64,000 nt of DNA, taken from the NCBI GenBank assembly GCA_014650415.1, contig BMUX01000001.1:310001-374000 (forward strand). Direction: 5' to 3'. A program made the position numbers and the translations under genes. Positions within the stretch are counted from its first letter, which is position 1, and every line of letters begins with the position of its first letter. The notes under the pieces were generated by a model that saw only the letters and a list, made by a program, of their open reading frames with translations, made no database searches and was not told where the DNA came from. Positions 16,862 through 25,350 of the stretch are shown here, in pieces. Source of the stretch: Streptomyces spiroverticillatus. Its GTDB lineage: Bacteria > Actinomycetota > Actinomycetes > Streptomycetales > Streptomycetaceae.

Positions 16862-19170
16862 ACGGACCGGCCACCCCACCAAGCCCCTCCGGCACGGCGC
16901 CGACGTACGCCGCCCACGCCGCCCAGAACAGCACGGCCGTCGGCCAGATCAACAACTACGCCGCTCCCCCGCAGGCAGTCGCCCTGCCGCACCAGGTGGG
17001 CGTGATCCCGTCCCCGGCACAGTCCTTCCAGGACAGGCGCGAGGCGGCACAGCTCCGTGCGGTGTTCGCGGCGGGCGACACAGCCGTCCTCGGCCAGGTG
17101 CTCACCGGTATGGGCGGGGTGGGCAAGACCCAGCTCGCGGCCGACTACGCGCGGACCGCCTGGGGCGACGACGCCCTCGACCTGCTGTGCTGGATCACCG
17201 CGAGCAGCCGCTCGGCCGTACTGGCCGCCTACGCCCAGGCCGCCGTCGACCTGTGCCTGGCCGATCCGACCGACCCCGAGCGGGCGGCCCGCGCGTTCCT
17301 TGCCTGGCTGACCCCGAAGGCCAGTCGCGCACCGTGCCGGTGGCTGATCGTCCTGGACGACCTCGCCGACCCGGACGACCTCAACGGGCTCTGGCCGCCG
17401 TTCAGTTCGTACGGGAGGACGCTTGTCACCACTCGCCGACGCGACGCGGCCCTGACTGGGGGCAGCCGTCGTCGTATCGATGTCGGCCTGTTCAGTCCGG
17501 CGGAGGCTGTCACGTGCCTGCGCACCTCACTGGCCACCCACGACCGCCACGAGCCCGAGACCGACCTCGCCGCCCTGGCCCAGGACCTCGGCCACCTCCC
17601 GCTGGCCCTGTCCCAGGCCGCCGCCTACCTCGTCGACTCGGGCGAGGAAGCAAGTGCGTACCGCGAACTCCTCGCAGACCGGACCACCGCACTCGCGGAC
17701 ACCGCCCCGGACCGGCTGCCGGACGAGCAGGCGATTCCACTGGCTGCGGCCTGGTCCCTGTCCGTCGAGCGCGCCAACACCCTTCGCCCGGTCGGGCTGG
17801 CCCGGCCCGTCCTCCAGCTCGCGGCTCTGCTCGATCCCAACGGCATCCCGCAGTCGGTGCTGACCAGCGCTCCGGTACTGGACCACCTCACGCGGCGCCG
17901 GAGGACGGAGCCGGCCGTGACGGAGCGGGAGGTCGTCACCGCACTCCGGGCCCTTCACCGGCTCAGCCTGGTCGACCACAACCCGGGCACGCCCGACCAG
18001 GCCGTACGCGTGCACCAGCTCATCCAGCGGGCCACCCGTGACGGTCTCCGCCCACGCCGTCGCAACGAGTTGGTCCTCGCCGCGGCCGATGCGCTGCGCG
18101 CGGCCTGGCCCGCGGTCGGGCGTGGTGTCACGGCGGCTGCTGTCCTGCGCGCCAACGCGGAGGCCCTGTCCCGGAACGGCGAGAGGGCGCTCCTGCGGGG
18201 GACGGTGCACCCGGTGCTGTTCCTCACCGGCGAGAGCCTGGGCGACACCGGCCACGCGAAGGCCGCCACGGAGTACTTCGACAGGCTGGCCGTGACCGCC
18301 CGTCGCCACCTGGGCGGCGGCCATCCCGACAGCCTGGCCGCCCGGCGGCAGGCGGCTTCATGGCGGGCCGAGACGGGAGAATTCAGCGGGGCGGTCGCGG
18401 CGCTCACGCTCTTGCTCGAGGACATGCTGCGGAATCTGGGGCCGGACCATCACCTCACTCTCGTCACCCGCAACGGCCTGGCCAAATGGCGAGGCGCGGA
18501 CAACGATCCGGCAGGGGCCGCCACAGCGTTCAGGTCCCTGGTGGAGGACATGCGGCGGGTTCTGGGACCGGACCACCCGGACACTCTCCAGGCGCGCAAC
18601 GACCTCGCCTGGTGGCAGGGCCAGTGCGGTGACCTGTCCGGTGCGATCAGCGCCTACGAGTCGCTCCAGGCCGATCAGACCCGGGTGCTGGGGCTGTATC
18701 ACCCCGACACGCTTCTCTCCGGGGGCAATCTCGCCTGGTGCCGAGGTGCGGCAGGCGATCACGCGGGGGCGCTGGCCGATCTCGGCCCCCTGCTGGAGCG
18801 GACCAACCAGGCCCTCGGCCACGACCACCGCACTTCTCTCGCCACCGCCCACACCCGGGCGTTCGAGCTGGGGGCGGCAGGCGATCCCGCAGGGGGCGTT
18901 GCGGCACTGGAACCCGTGGTGGAGCGGATGCTCCACGCCCTGGACCGGCACCACCCCGACACCTTCTACGCACGCGCCAACCTTGCGATGCTGCGGACGG
19001 AGGCCGGGGGCGCCGCAGGTGCTGTCGCAGCGTTGACGCCCGTGCTGGAGGAGGCGGTGAGGGCACTCGGACCGGAGCATCCGGTCACGGAGTACGTTCG
19101 CGACCATCTCGCCGGATGCGCCGACGCGGCCAGGGAGGCGGACGACGGCCGAACGTCACGGGTGGACTGA
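16858..19170 (+). CDS. NB-ARC/TPR STAND ATPase
   Basis: About 770 residues. The P-loop is TGMGGVGKTQLA (83-94), Walker B is LIVLDDLAD (163-171), the GLPL-equivalent is LGHLPLALSQAAAYL, followed by winged-helix-like sequence and TPR-like repeats (LGPDHPDTLQARNDLAWW, repeated about every 42 residues). Start problem: the frame has no ATG, GTG or TTG between the upstream region and GTG 16996. I place the start at CTG 16858, which overlaps the previous stop (CTGA); GTG 16996 is the alternative and would keep the ATPase. STAND proteins act as signal-gated switches, several in defence or development. Partner: the coiled-coil protein upstream. Confidence 0.8.
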   Translation: MNGPATPPSPSGTAPTYAAHAAQNSTAVGQINNYAAPPQAVALPHQVGVIPSPAQSFQDRREAAQLRAVFAAGDTAVLGQVLTGMGGVGKTQLAADYARTAWGDDALDLLCWITASSRSAVLAAYAQAAVDLCLADPTDPERAARAFLAWLTPKASRAPCRWLIVLDDLADPDDLNGLWPPFSSYGRTLVTTRRRDAALTGGSRRRIDVGLFSPAEAVTCLRTSLATHDRHEPETDLAALAQDLGHLPLALSQAAAYLVDSGEEASAYRELLADRTTALADTAPDRLPDEQAIPLAAAWSLSVERANTLRPVGLARPVLQLAALLDPNGIPQSVLTSAPVLDHLTRRRRTEPAVTEREVVTALRALHRLSLVDHNPGTPDQAVRVHQLIQRATRDGLRPRRRNELVLAAADALRAAWPAVGRGVTAAAVLRANAEALSRNGERALLRGTVHPVLFLTGESLGDTGHAKAATEYFDRLAVTARRHLGGGHPDSLAARRQAASWRAETGEFSGAVAALTLLLEDMLRNLGPDHHLTLVTRNGLAKWRGADNDPAGAATAFRSLVEDMRRVLGPDHPDTLQARNDLAWWQGQCGDLSGAISAYESLQADQTRVLGLYHPDTLLSGGNLAWCRGAAGDHAGALADLGPLLERTNQALGHDHRTSLATAHTRAFELGAAGDPAGGVAALEPVVERMLHALDRHHPDTFYARANLAMLRTEAGGAAGAVAALTPVLEEAVRALGPEHPVTEYVRDHLAGCADAAREADDGRTSRVD

Positions 19171-19217
19171 CGCGGGTTGGGTGTACGCGGGAGAGCTCCT
19201 CACGGCAGGCTGGCCGC

Positions 19218-19781
19218 ATGCGGAAACTGACGTACGGCATGAACGTGTCCCTCGACGGCTACATCGCCGCACCCGGCGGCGGCATCGACTGGGGTGTGCC
19301 GAGCGACGAGCTGTTCCAGTTCTGGTCGGATCAGTTGCAGGCGACCGAACTGACCCTGTACGGGCGGAAGTTGTGGCAGACGATGAGTTCCCACTGGCCG
19401 ACCGGCGACCAGCAGCCCGACGCCGGCCCGGCGGACGTCGAGTTCGCGCGGCGCTGGCGGGACATGGCGAAGGTGGTGTTCTCCTCGACCCTCGACAAGG
19501 TCGACTGGAACGCGCGGCTGTTCGGCGGGGACGCGGTCGCCGAGATCGCCCGGCTCAAGGCCGAGGACGGCGGCCCGATGGACATCGGCGGCGCGGCGCT
19601 CGCCGGGGCGGCGATGCGGGCCGGGCTGATCGACGAGTACGTACTGACCACCTCACCGGTCCTGGTGGGCGGCGGCACACCGTTCTTCGCCGCACTGGAC
19701 GGCTCGGTCAGCCTCAGGTTGGTGGAGACGCGGACGTTTCCGGGTGGGGTGGTGCTGACCAGGTACGAGACGAGGCGCTGA
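19218..19781 (+). CDS. Dihydrofolate reductase-fold (RibD C-terminal-like) protein
   Basis: A 187-residue protein beginning MRKLTYGMNVSLDGYIA, the typical opening of bacterial DHFR/RibD-C family proteins. It has LTLYGRKLWQTM, VVFSSTLDKV, MDIGGAALAGAAM (the NADPH-binding GG motif, about 123-135) and EYVLTTSPVLVGGGTPFF. ATG at 19218 has no strong Shine-Dalgarno, and the upstream in-frame codons do not look coding. Enzymes of this group reduce pteridine- or pyrimidine-like substrates with NADPH; the exact substrate is unknown. It follows the NB-ARC gene by 47 bp but looks functionally unrelated. Confidence 0.85.
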   Translation: MRKLTYGMNVSLDGYIAAPGGGIDWGVPSDELFQFWSDQLQATELTLYGRKLWQTMSSHWPTGDQQPDAGPADVEFARRWRDMAKVVFSSTLDKVDWNARLFGGDAVAEIARLKAEDGGPMDIGGAALAGAAMRAGLIDEYVLTTSPVLVGGGTPFFAALDGSVSLRLVETRTFPGGVVLTRYETRR

Positions 19782-19838
19782 GGCCTGTGCCGACACCCGC
19801 TGCGCGGTCCGTCGGAGCGCGGTGCGAGCGTGGTGGGC

Positions 19839-20956
19839 ATGACCACTGACATACCAGCGGACGTACGCGTCACCCGGGCCTGGAGCCGGATCGTGGAATG
19901 GCTGGCCGAGTACACCCCGCCCTCCTACGCAGCCCTCAGACCCGGTACCTCAGACGACGGCGTCGCGGCTCTGGAAGAGGCCCTCGGCGCGGGCGTCCCG
20001 GAGGAGTTGAGGGCGCTGTGGCGACTGTCCGCCGGTGAGGACGGCGTGAACGGTTCGGGGCTCATGCTCGGCGGCTGGGCGCTGCTGCCCCTCGACTCCG
20101 TGATCGACGTACACCGCAGGCAGTTGGAATTCCAGGCGGAGTACGGCGAGGAGCACGGCCCGGACGACGTCCCGGACGACTACGGCCCGTGGGCGTGGCA
20201 GCCGTCCTGGATACCGTTCTGCTCCCTCAGCCCGGCGACACCGCCTCCGGCCTCTACCTCAACGGCGACACCGGGAGCGTGTGCCGATGGAACCGGTACG
20301 GGGAGCGCGAGTGGGAGTACGAGTCCCTGCCCGCCTACCTGGAACTCATGGCGGTCAGCCTCGAAGCCCCCTTGGCGGCGGCCGGCCCGGAGAAGCCCGG
20401 CATGCTGAGCGGCGCACTGGTCTGGGGGTCCCCCGGCGAGGAGCCCGGGAACCAGTGGGTGCGGCACCTCGGCCAGGCCCCGCCGCCCTATCCCGCGAAG
20501 ACCCTCGGCGCGATCCGGCAGGCCCTCCCGGCCGACGACTGGGCGGCGTACGACGAGCAGCGCGATGCCCTCGACCTGGCCGCCCCCGAGGCCGTCACCG
20601 CCTTCCGGGACCACTGGTGGGAGCGTGCCGCACAGGCCCAGGCGAAGCTCGAGGACGACGTCGCCGCCGCCCTGGGCGGGAACGTCATGGTCCAGCCCGG
20701 CCACAGGCTCGCTCCGGAGTACGAGGCCACGCTGCCGCCCGCCGTCCGTCACCGCCCGCCCTCCCTGGAGGACATCGTCGCCGCCCTGCGCCACGAGAGC
20801 GTCCGCGAACGGTTCCACCAGGACTTCAGAGAGGCCGTCCCGCCGCACTATCCGGCACTGCTGCTGCGGTGGTGGGACATCGCCCGGCTGATGGCCGACC
20901 CGCGTGGCGACCGGGCCGTACGCACCGTTGTCAACGGCCGCCGCAATTCTGGCTAG
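19839..20956 (+). pseudogene. SMI1/KNR4-family protein with a frameshift
   Basis: The first frame (ATG 19839) encodes a good SMI1/KNR4 N-terminus: LEEALGAGVPEELRALWRLSAGEDG, LLPLDSVIDVHR, WQPSWIPFCS. It turns non-coding near 20227. The sequel GDTASGLYLNGDTG, WEYESLPAYLELM and a long C-terminal extension (WWDIARLMAD at the end) continue in another frame to 20956. Restoring one base around 20225-20230 would give one protein of about 370 residues. I see no slippery heptamer that would favour programmed slippage. SMI1/KNR4 domains are common immunity proteins of toxin systems, but no toxin gene is adjacent. A sequencing error is possible. Confidence 0.7.
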
Positions 20957-20973
20957 TTCGTGCGAGGTTCCGG

Positions 20974-21165
20974 TCAGAGGAGGTGGTCGGCCTTGCCCGC
21001 CTTGATGTCGACGATGAGGGTGCGGAGGGCTTCGCGGGTGTCGGTGAGGGCTTCGTCCTCCCGGCCGAGTACCGCGATGTAGCCGTTTCCGGTGTCGTCC
21101 GTCCCTATGCGGAAGCAGTTGTTGCCCTCCGCGCAGAAGGGTTCTTCCCAGGTGATCTGCGGCAT
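20974..21165 (-). CDS. DUF397-type small protein
   Basis: A 63-residue acidic protein starting MPQITWEEPFCAEGNNCFRI, close to the usual DUF397 opening (tryptophan, then a CxxxxNC pattern), with a C-terminal DIKAGKADHLL helix. Its ATG is 10 nt downstream of the stop of the XRE regulator gene, so they form one transcript. DUF397 proteins are the standard small partners of DUF5753 XRE regulators in Streptomyces (WhiJ/BldB-like clusters) and probably modulate DNA binding. The spacing and gene order fit that role. Confidence 0.85.
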   Translation of the reverse strand: MPQITWEEPFCAEGNNCFRIGTDDTGNGYIAVLGREDEALTDTREALRTLIVDIKAGKADHLL

Positions 21166-21175
21166 CTCAGGTTCC

Positions 21176-22027
21176 TCACAGCTCGCGGGCGATGGTGTGG
21201 ATGAGGTCCCGTGACCTCTTGACGTCCAGGGTGTGCACGTCCATCCAGTCCAAGTGGGCACGGTACTTCGACAACTGCGCTTCGGCATGGGTGAATTCCG
21301 GGCCGTGCGCCGAGTCGAGCTGGACGGTGTCGAGTTGGGGCACGGTCCCCTCCGCGTAGAGGATGGCGTGCCCGGCACCGGGGAAGGCACCTGCGTCTAT
21401 GGGCAGGACCCGCAACTCGACGTTGTCCCGCTCGGACGCCGAGCACAGGTGCTCCAGCTGTTCTCGGGCCACCCTGCGCCCGCCGAACTGCATGCGCAGG
21501 GCCAGTTCGTGCACGTATCCGACGTACGACACCGGATTGGGCCGCTCCAGCACCTGCTGACGCTCCAACCGGTGCGCCACCCTCAGCTCGACCTCGTAGG
21601 TCGGCAGCGCCGGAATCGCCGAGGCGAAGATCGACCGGGCGTACCCGCTCAGGTGGAGGAGGCCCGGCAGGTGGACGGTCTGGAGCGTACGCAGCCGGGT
21701 GGCGTGCCACTCCAACTCGGCTACATCCAGGAGCCCTTGGGGCAACGCTCCCCGGTAACGGTTCCACCATCCGCGCGTACGGTCTCCGGCCATGGCCGCG
21801 ACCGCCTCGACGTACGCCTCGTCCCCGCACTCGTAGTTGCTGGCCAGCGTGCGCACACGCTCCGGGCTGGACGCCCGGATGCCCATCTCCATGTTGGAGA
21901 TCTTCGTACGGTCGAGCCCCAGCAGCCCGGCGGCGTACTCGGCCGACGCGCCTGCGGCCGTACGCATCTTGCGAAGTTCAGCGCCGAGCCGCTTCTGACG
22001 CTCAGTCGGTGTCGCTCTCGTAGGCAC
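21176..22027 (-). CDS. XRE-family regulator with DUF5753 domain (WhiJ-like)
   Basis: About 283 residues. The N-terminal helix-turn-helix covers ERQKRLGAELRKMRTAAG to LLGLDRTKISNMEMG. A DUF5753 sensor/partner domain follows (VHLPGLLHLSGYARSIF, VSYVGYVHELALRMQFGG, GHAILYAEG). GTG 22027 gives the family-typical VPTRATPTERQ start with GAAGG upstream; ATG 22036 is the alternative but would abut the GGGAAGG directly. It is co-transcribed with DUF397 and divergent from an ATPase-like protein, the classic arrangement of whiJ/abaA paralogue clusters that influence antibiotic production and sporulation. Confidence 0.85.
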   Translation of the reverse strand: MPTRATPTERQKRLGAELRKMRTAAGASAEYAAGLLGLDRTKISNMEMGIRASSPERVRTLASNYECGDEAYVEAVAAMAGDRTRGWWNRYRGALPQGLLDVAELEWHATRLRTLQTVHLPGLLHLSGYARSIFASAIPALPTYEVELRVAHRLERQQVLERPNPVSYVGYVHELALRMQFGGRRVAREQLEHLCSASERDNVELRVLPIDAGAFPGAGHAILYAEGTVPQLDTVQLDSAHGPEFTHAEAQLSKYRAHLDWMDVHTLDVKRSRDLIHTIAREL

Positions 22028-22308
22028 AACCCTCATCCTTCCCGCCGATGGGGCCAGTCTGCCGTCAGCACGGACAGCCGACCCATCCCTTAGTGGCCAA
22101 TGCGGCCATGCAGGTGGCACCTGAGCCACATTATCCCTACGTTAGGTAGCGCACCGACTACACAGCCGAGCCGGAAGTGCATCGCGTGAGCCTGCCCGCA
22201 GCCTCCTTTCCCTGGGAGGGGACGGGGTCACGCCAGGGAGACAGGCCACTGCTCGGGCGTCACGACGTGCGACGGGTCAACAGCCGTACTGAACGAGGGA
22301 GTTCAGCC
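22028..22308. promoter_or_regulatory. Divergent promoter region of the WhiJ-type cluster
   Basis: A 280-bp gap between the divergently read XRE regulator and the ATPase-like gene. An AT-richer patch (CATTATCCCTACGTTAGGTA, about 22128-22147) is the likely core promoter. Autoregulation by the XRE protein is expected from the family, but I cannot point to a specific operator. Confidence 0.4.
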
Positions 22309-22800
22309 ATGCAACAGACCGTTTCCCCCCTCCACCCCCTCTGTCCGATCGCCGCTCACCCCGACCCCTCCCCCACCGCAAGAACCACCTACGACGAGGC
22401 GGACAACCTGGCCGTCAGCCTGACCGTCCCCGGTGAGCCGCGCAGCGCGGGCATCGTCCGGCGGGCCCTGACCGGCGCCCTGCACGCCCACCACCTCGAC
22501 CGGTACGCGCCGGTCCTGGCGCTGGTCGTCACCGAACTCATCGCCGTTGCGGGCCGATTGACCTCCGACGCGGACCTGTACGTATCCCTGCGCCACCACC
22601 ACAGCACCCTGCGCCTGATCGTCTGGGACCAGCACCCTCCCCACGCCGACCCGGACGCCACCTCCCTCTGCTTCGTCCGCCGACGGCGCGCCCTGTGGCT
22701 GCTCGCCGAAGCGGTGGAGGACTGGGGCGGGGACTGGGGCGTCGACGAGGCCGTACCTCCCCACCGGGGCATCAAGTCCTGGGCCACGCTGCCTCGTTGA
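22309..22800 (+). CDS. Degenerate HATPase (anti-sigma/AbaA-type) protein
   Basis: A 163-residue protein. ATG at 22309 follows GAACGAGGGAG. The body resembles the histidine-kinase-like ATPase fold of RsbW/AbaA-orf proteins: SLTVPGEPRSAGIVRRAL, VLALVVTELIAVAGR (N-box region) and LRLIVWDQHP (G1 position). The N-box asparagine is replaced (TELIAVAG instead of TELVTNA) and the G1 DxGxG is missing (DQHPPHAD), so ATP binding is doubtful. Such proteins sit in whiJ-like clusters together with the XRE and DUF397 genes seen opposite. Confidence 0.75.
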   Translation: MQQTVSPLHPLCPIAAHPDPSPTARTTYDEADNLAVSLTVPGEPRSAGIVRRALTGALHAHHLDRYAPVLALVVTELIAVAGRLTSDADLYVSLRHHHSTLRLIVWDQHPPHADPDATSLCFVRRRRALWLLAEAVEDWGGDWGVDEAVPPHRGIKSWATLPR

Positions 22801-22860
22801 GATCTGCTGCACGGGGCGTCCGGGTGGAACCGGACGCCCCTCGTGGAGGGAGGTTCGGTC

Positions 22861-23725
22861 ATGGAGATCCATTCCGGCAACCGGTCCCGCCTGCCGCATC
22901 GCCCACCCGGCCGTCTGCCCGGCCGTCCCGCACACGGACCTGCCGCCGCAGCTCATGGAGCTGGTGGGCCGCCTGCGGGCACACATGGAGAGGCTGACGG
23001 CGCGCGGGTTCGTACCGGACGTGGTGCCGCACTCCGAGGACGAGGTGCGACAGCCGGACCCGAAACGGGTGGAGGTCGTGCGGCACGCCCTGCACTACAT
23101 GAGCGTGCAGCTCGCCCCGTGCCCGATCGACGAAGTGCGGTGTGTCGCGTCGGTTGAACCACCCTTGGAAGAAGCCGAGTTCGGTGCGCTCTGGGCCGAC
23201 GCGTCCGAAGGGGAAGCTGGCGACGAGGGGCGGTTGAGCCGCTGCACGAACACGGTCTTCGACCCCTCCGAGGGTGCGTGGGAGCAGGTGGAGGTTCCGT
23301 ATGCTCCGGGCCGGGCGGGGCAGGCCATCCTCAGTGCCTCGGCGGGGCTGATGTGGGTGTGGTCGCTGCAAGGGCTGCCGTTCATCGAGGTACGGCGATG
23401 GCTCGCGCAGCGCTGCGAGACGCACCACCTCAGCAACGTCCTGGACGCGGTGAAACCCGAGTGGGCCCACTTCGACACCTTCCGGCACGCGGAGCACATC
23501 CTCGCCGCCCCGCCGCTGGGATCCGTACCGGCACAACGGGAGGGAGGCCGCCGCCGGCCGACCGGCGCCCTCCCCGGCCGGTCCCGGCAGCTCTGCGCCA
23601 CGGACGGCTGCCCCAACGGCACCGGGGCGGTCGAACCGGAGGGCTGGATCTGTTACGTGTGCTCACGCACCCGCGCCCGCCGGGAACGCACCCACCGCCG
23701 CCACCAGAACCCGCCGGGGAGGTGA
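22861..23725 (+). pseudogene. Zinc-ribbon hypothetical protein, frameshifted near the 5' end
   Basis: ATG 22861 has an excellent GGAGGGAGG, but its frame is lost within a few codons. The conserved-looking sequence ACRIAHPAVCPA..TDLPPQLMELVGRLRAHM lies one base out of register. Removing one C at TTCCGG (22873-22877) joins MEIHS directly to ATGPACRIAHP. Otherwise translation could start only at ATG 22955, giving 256 residues. The body contains ASVEPPLEEAEFGALWADA and FDTFRHAEH, and ends with a zinc-ribbon-like CATDGCPNG...CYVCSRTRAR. Unknown function. The +1 insertion could be real decay or a base-calling error. Confidence 0.65.
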
Positions 23726-23743
23726 GGGGCACCACGTGCCCGC

Positions 23744-24583
23744 TCAGGCAGCCGACGAGGCCAGCGCCGAGGAGTCGACGGTCGCGGAGGGGGCGGGGGG
23801 AAGGTTGCGGAAAGGTGCGTTGTAGTCGGTGACCTCCACGGAGAACGACAAGTCGTCCGCACTGGTGGTTGTCTCCCGCACCCATGGCGTGCCCTCCGCA
23901 GCCACGTACAGGAGCGCTTCGACGTCGTCGTCGCTGTCGCCCTCGGCGGTGGATGTCGCCCTGAGGGGGATCATGTGCTCCCCCTTGCGCAGGGTGGCCG
24001 GCCCCTTCACCAGGCGGTCAGGAGGCTCTTCGCTGTTCCCCATGAAATGCGCCAGGCCGCACGAGTCCACCGCTTCCCGGAAGCGCTCCTGGCTCACCGT
24101 GCCGTGGACGTACCGACCGCGTGCGGTCTCCTCAGCCGACCTTCCGAGCTCGGGGCCCAGGGCCTTTGCCCAACTCCCCGCATCGGCCTTGATCCACACG
24201 TCCTCGCCCTTGCGGACTGTCTCCTGGGTGTACCGGGAGCCGTCGCCGTCGACGGCGACGTGGGTCATGCGGCAGTTCTCACCGCTCCAGTCCATCACGA
24301 CATCCGACTGGACGGACCTGCCGGACTCGCCCGTGCGCAGACGCATGGTCATGCGAGCCGTGCCGAGGTCCTGCATCGCCCGGTCGGCAGCGTCGTACAG
24401 CTCGCGCGCCGACATCTTCTCGTTGGCGCTCTTCTCAGCGGGTCCTGGGCCGCCGGGCACTGTCTCACCCGGCGGCGCCGATGCGGTCCACGTCCCCGCA
24501 CCGCATCCCGTCAGCGCGAGAAGGCTGCTCACGACACCTACGGCAAGCGACGCCGTACGTCCGGGCAGGGGGGCTCTGCTCAC
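23744..24583 (-). CDS. LppX/LprAFG-like lipoprotein
   Basis: A 279-residue lipoprotein: signal peptide TASLAVGVVSSLLALTGC with Cys27. A mature domain of about 200 residues follows, with SARELYDAADRAMQDLGTAR, YTQETVRKGEDVWIKAD and VEALLYVAAEGTPWVRETTT. This repeated beta pattern is that of the LolA-like/LppX superfamily of actinobacterial lipid-interacting lipoproteins. A role in carrying or sensing lipids at the cell surface is inferred. The start at 24583 gives a proper basic N-terminus. It stands alone, downstream of the OmpA gene in the same direction, 96 bp after it. Confidence 0.8.
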   Translation of the reverse strand: MSRAPLPGRTASLAVGVVSSLLALTGCGAGTWTASAPPGETVPGGPGPAEKSANEKMSARELYDAADRAMQDLGTARMTMRLRTGESGRSVQSDVVMDWSGENCRMTHVAVDGDGSRYTQETVRKGEDVWIKADAGSWAKALGPELGRSAEETARGRYVHGTVSQERFREAVDSCGLAHFMGNSEEPPDRLVKGPATLRKGEHMIPLRATSTAEGDSDDDVEALLYVAAEGTPWVRETTTSADDLSFSVEVTDYNAPFRNLPPAPSATVDSSALASSAA

Positions 24584-24679
24584 TGTTTCCGCTCCATTCC
24601 TCGACCGGGCGACACGAGATCACCCGGCCGAGGAAAGCGTCAAATCCCGTGGGGTGCACGGGAGTTCGAGCCGTCAGCC

Positions 24680-25348
24680 TCAAGTTCCTGGAGTGCTGCC
24701 GGAGCCGGAGGCCGCGCCGCGCGGGAAGGTGATTTCCACGCGGCGGTTCTTCTTGCGGCCCTCTTCGTTGGAGTTGTCCGCGATCGGGTAGTCCTCGCTG
24801 TAGCCGCGCACCTCGTAGGTGACGTTGGAGCCGAGCGTTTTGATCAGCTCGCGGTGGACCATGTCGGCCCGGTTCTTGGAGAGCTTGAGGCCGTGTTCGT
24901 AGGTGCCCAGGTTGTCCGTGAAGCCGAAGACGCGAATCTTGGTGGCGTTGTTCTTCTGGGCCTCCGCGGCGACGGCCTTGATGCGGGCTGCGGCTTCGGG
25001 CTGGAGTTTGTGGCTGTCCTTGGGGAAGAGGACTTCGGCTTGGAGGGCGAAGGTGACGTCGGTACTGGTGTCCGACCGACGCTCCTCACCACCCAGGTCT
25101 TCGACCACTGACTTGATGTCGACCACGCGAGCGGGGGCCAGCGTTCCGCCATCGGGAATCTTGAGCCCTGGCGCAGCCGGATCCACCTTAGGAGGGGGCT
25201 GAGAAGTTGTGCTGCCTGGCGGCTGACTGACCCCGGGAGTGGGATCTGCTTTCGCCGTCGACACGCCCAGAGTTCCCACGAGGGCAACTGCGGCAATTGC
25301 AGAAGAAGCGAGATGTACTGGCCTGCTTCGGAGGAACGCAATCGGCAT
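24680..25348 (-). CDS. OmpA-family peptidoglycan-binding protein
   Basis: A 222-residue protein with a Sec signal peptide (LASSAIAAVALVGTLGVSTAKA) and a Pro-rich spacer. A C-terminal OmpA domain follows: EVLFPKDSHKLQPEA, then IRVFGFTDNLGTYEHGLKLS and NRADMVHREL, the peptidoglycan-binding signature, ending RKKNRRVEITF. ATG at 25348 is 2 nt after the upstream lipoprotein stop, with GAGGGG inside that gene's end, so the two are coupled. In an organism without an outer membrane it presumably anchors a surface complex to the cell wall. It sits at the 3' end of the Tad locus. Confidence 0.9.
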   Translation of the reverse strand: MPIAFLRSRPVHLASSAIAAVALVGTLGVSTAKADPTPGVSQPPGSTTSQPPPKVDPAAPGLKIPDGGTLAPARVVDIKSVVEDLGGEERRSDTSTDVTFALQAEVLFPKDSHKLQPEAAARIKAVAAEAQKNNATKIRVFGFTDNLGTYEHGLKLSKNRADMVHRELIKTLGSNVTYEVRGYSEDYPIADNSNEEGRKKNRRVEITFPRGAASGSGSTPGT

Positions 25349-25350
25349 GG

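Noticed and set aside
20215..20240. Programmed -1 frameshift in the SMI1/KNR4 gene
   Set aside because: No X-XXY-YYZ slippery heptamer and no obvious stimulatory hairpin right after it; decay or error is simpler.
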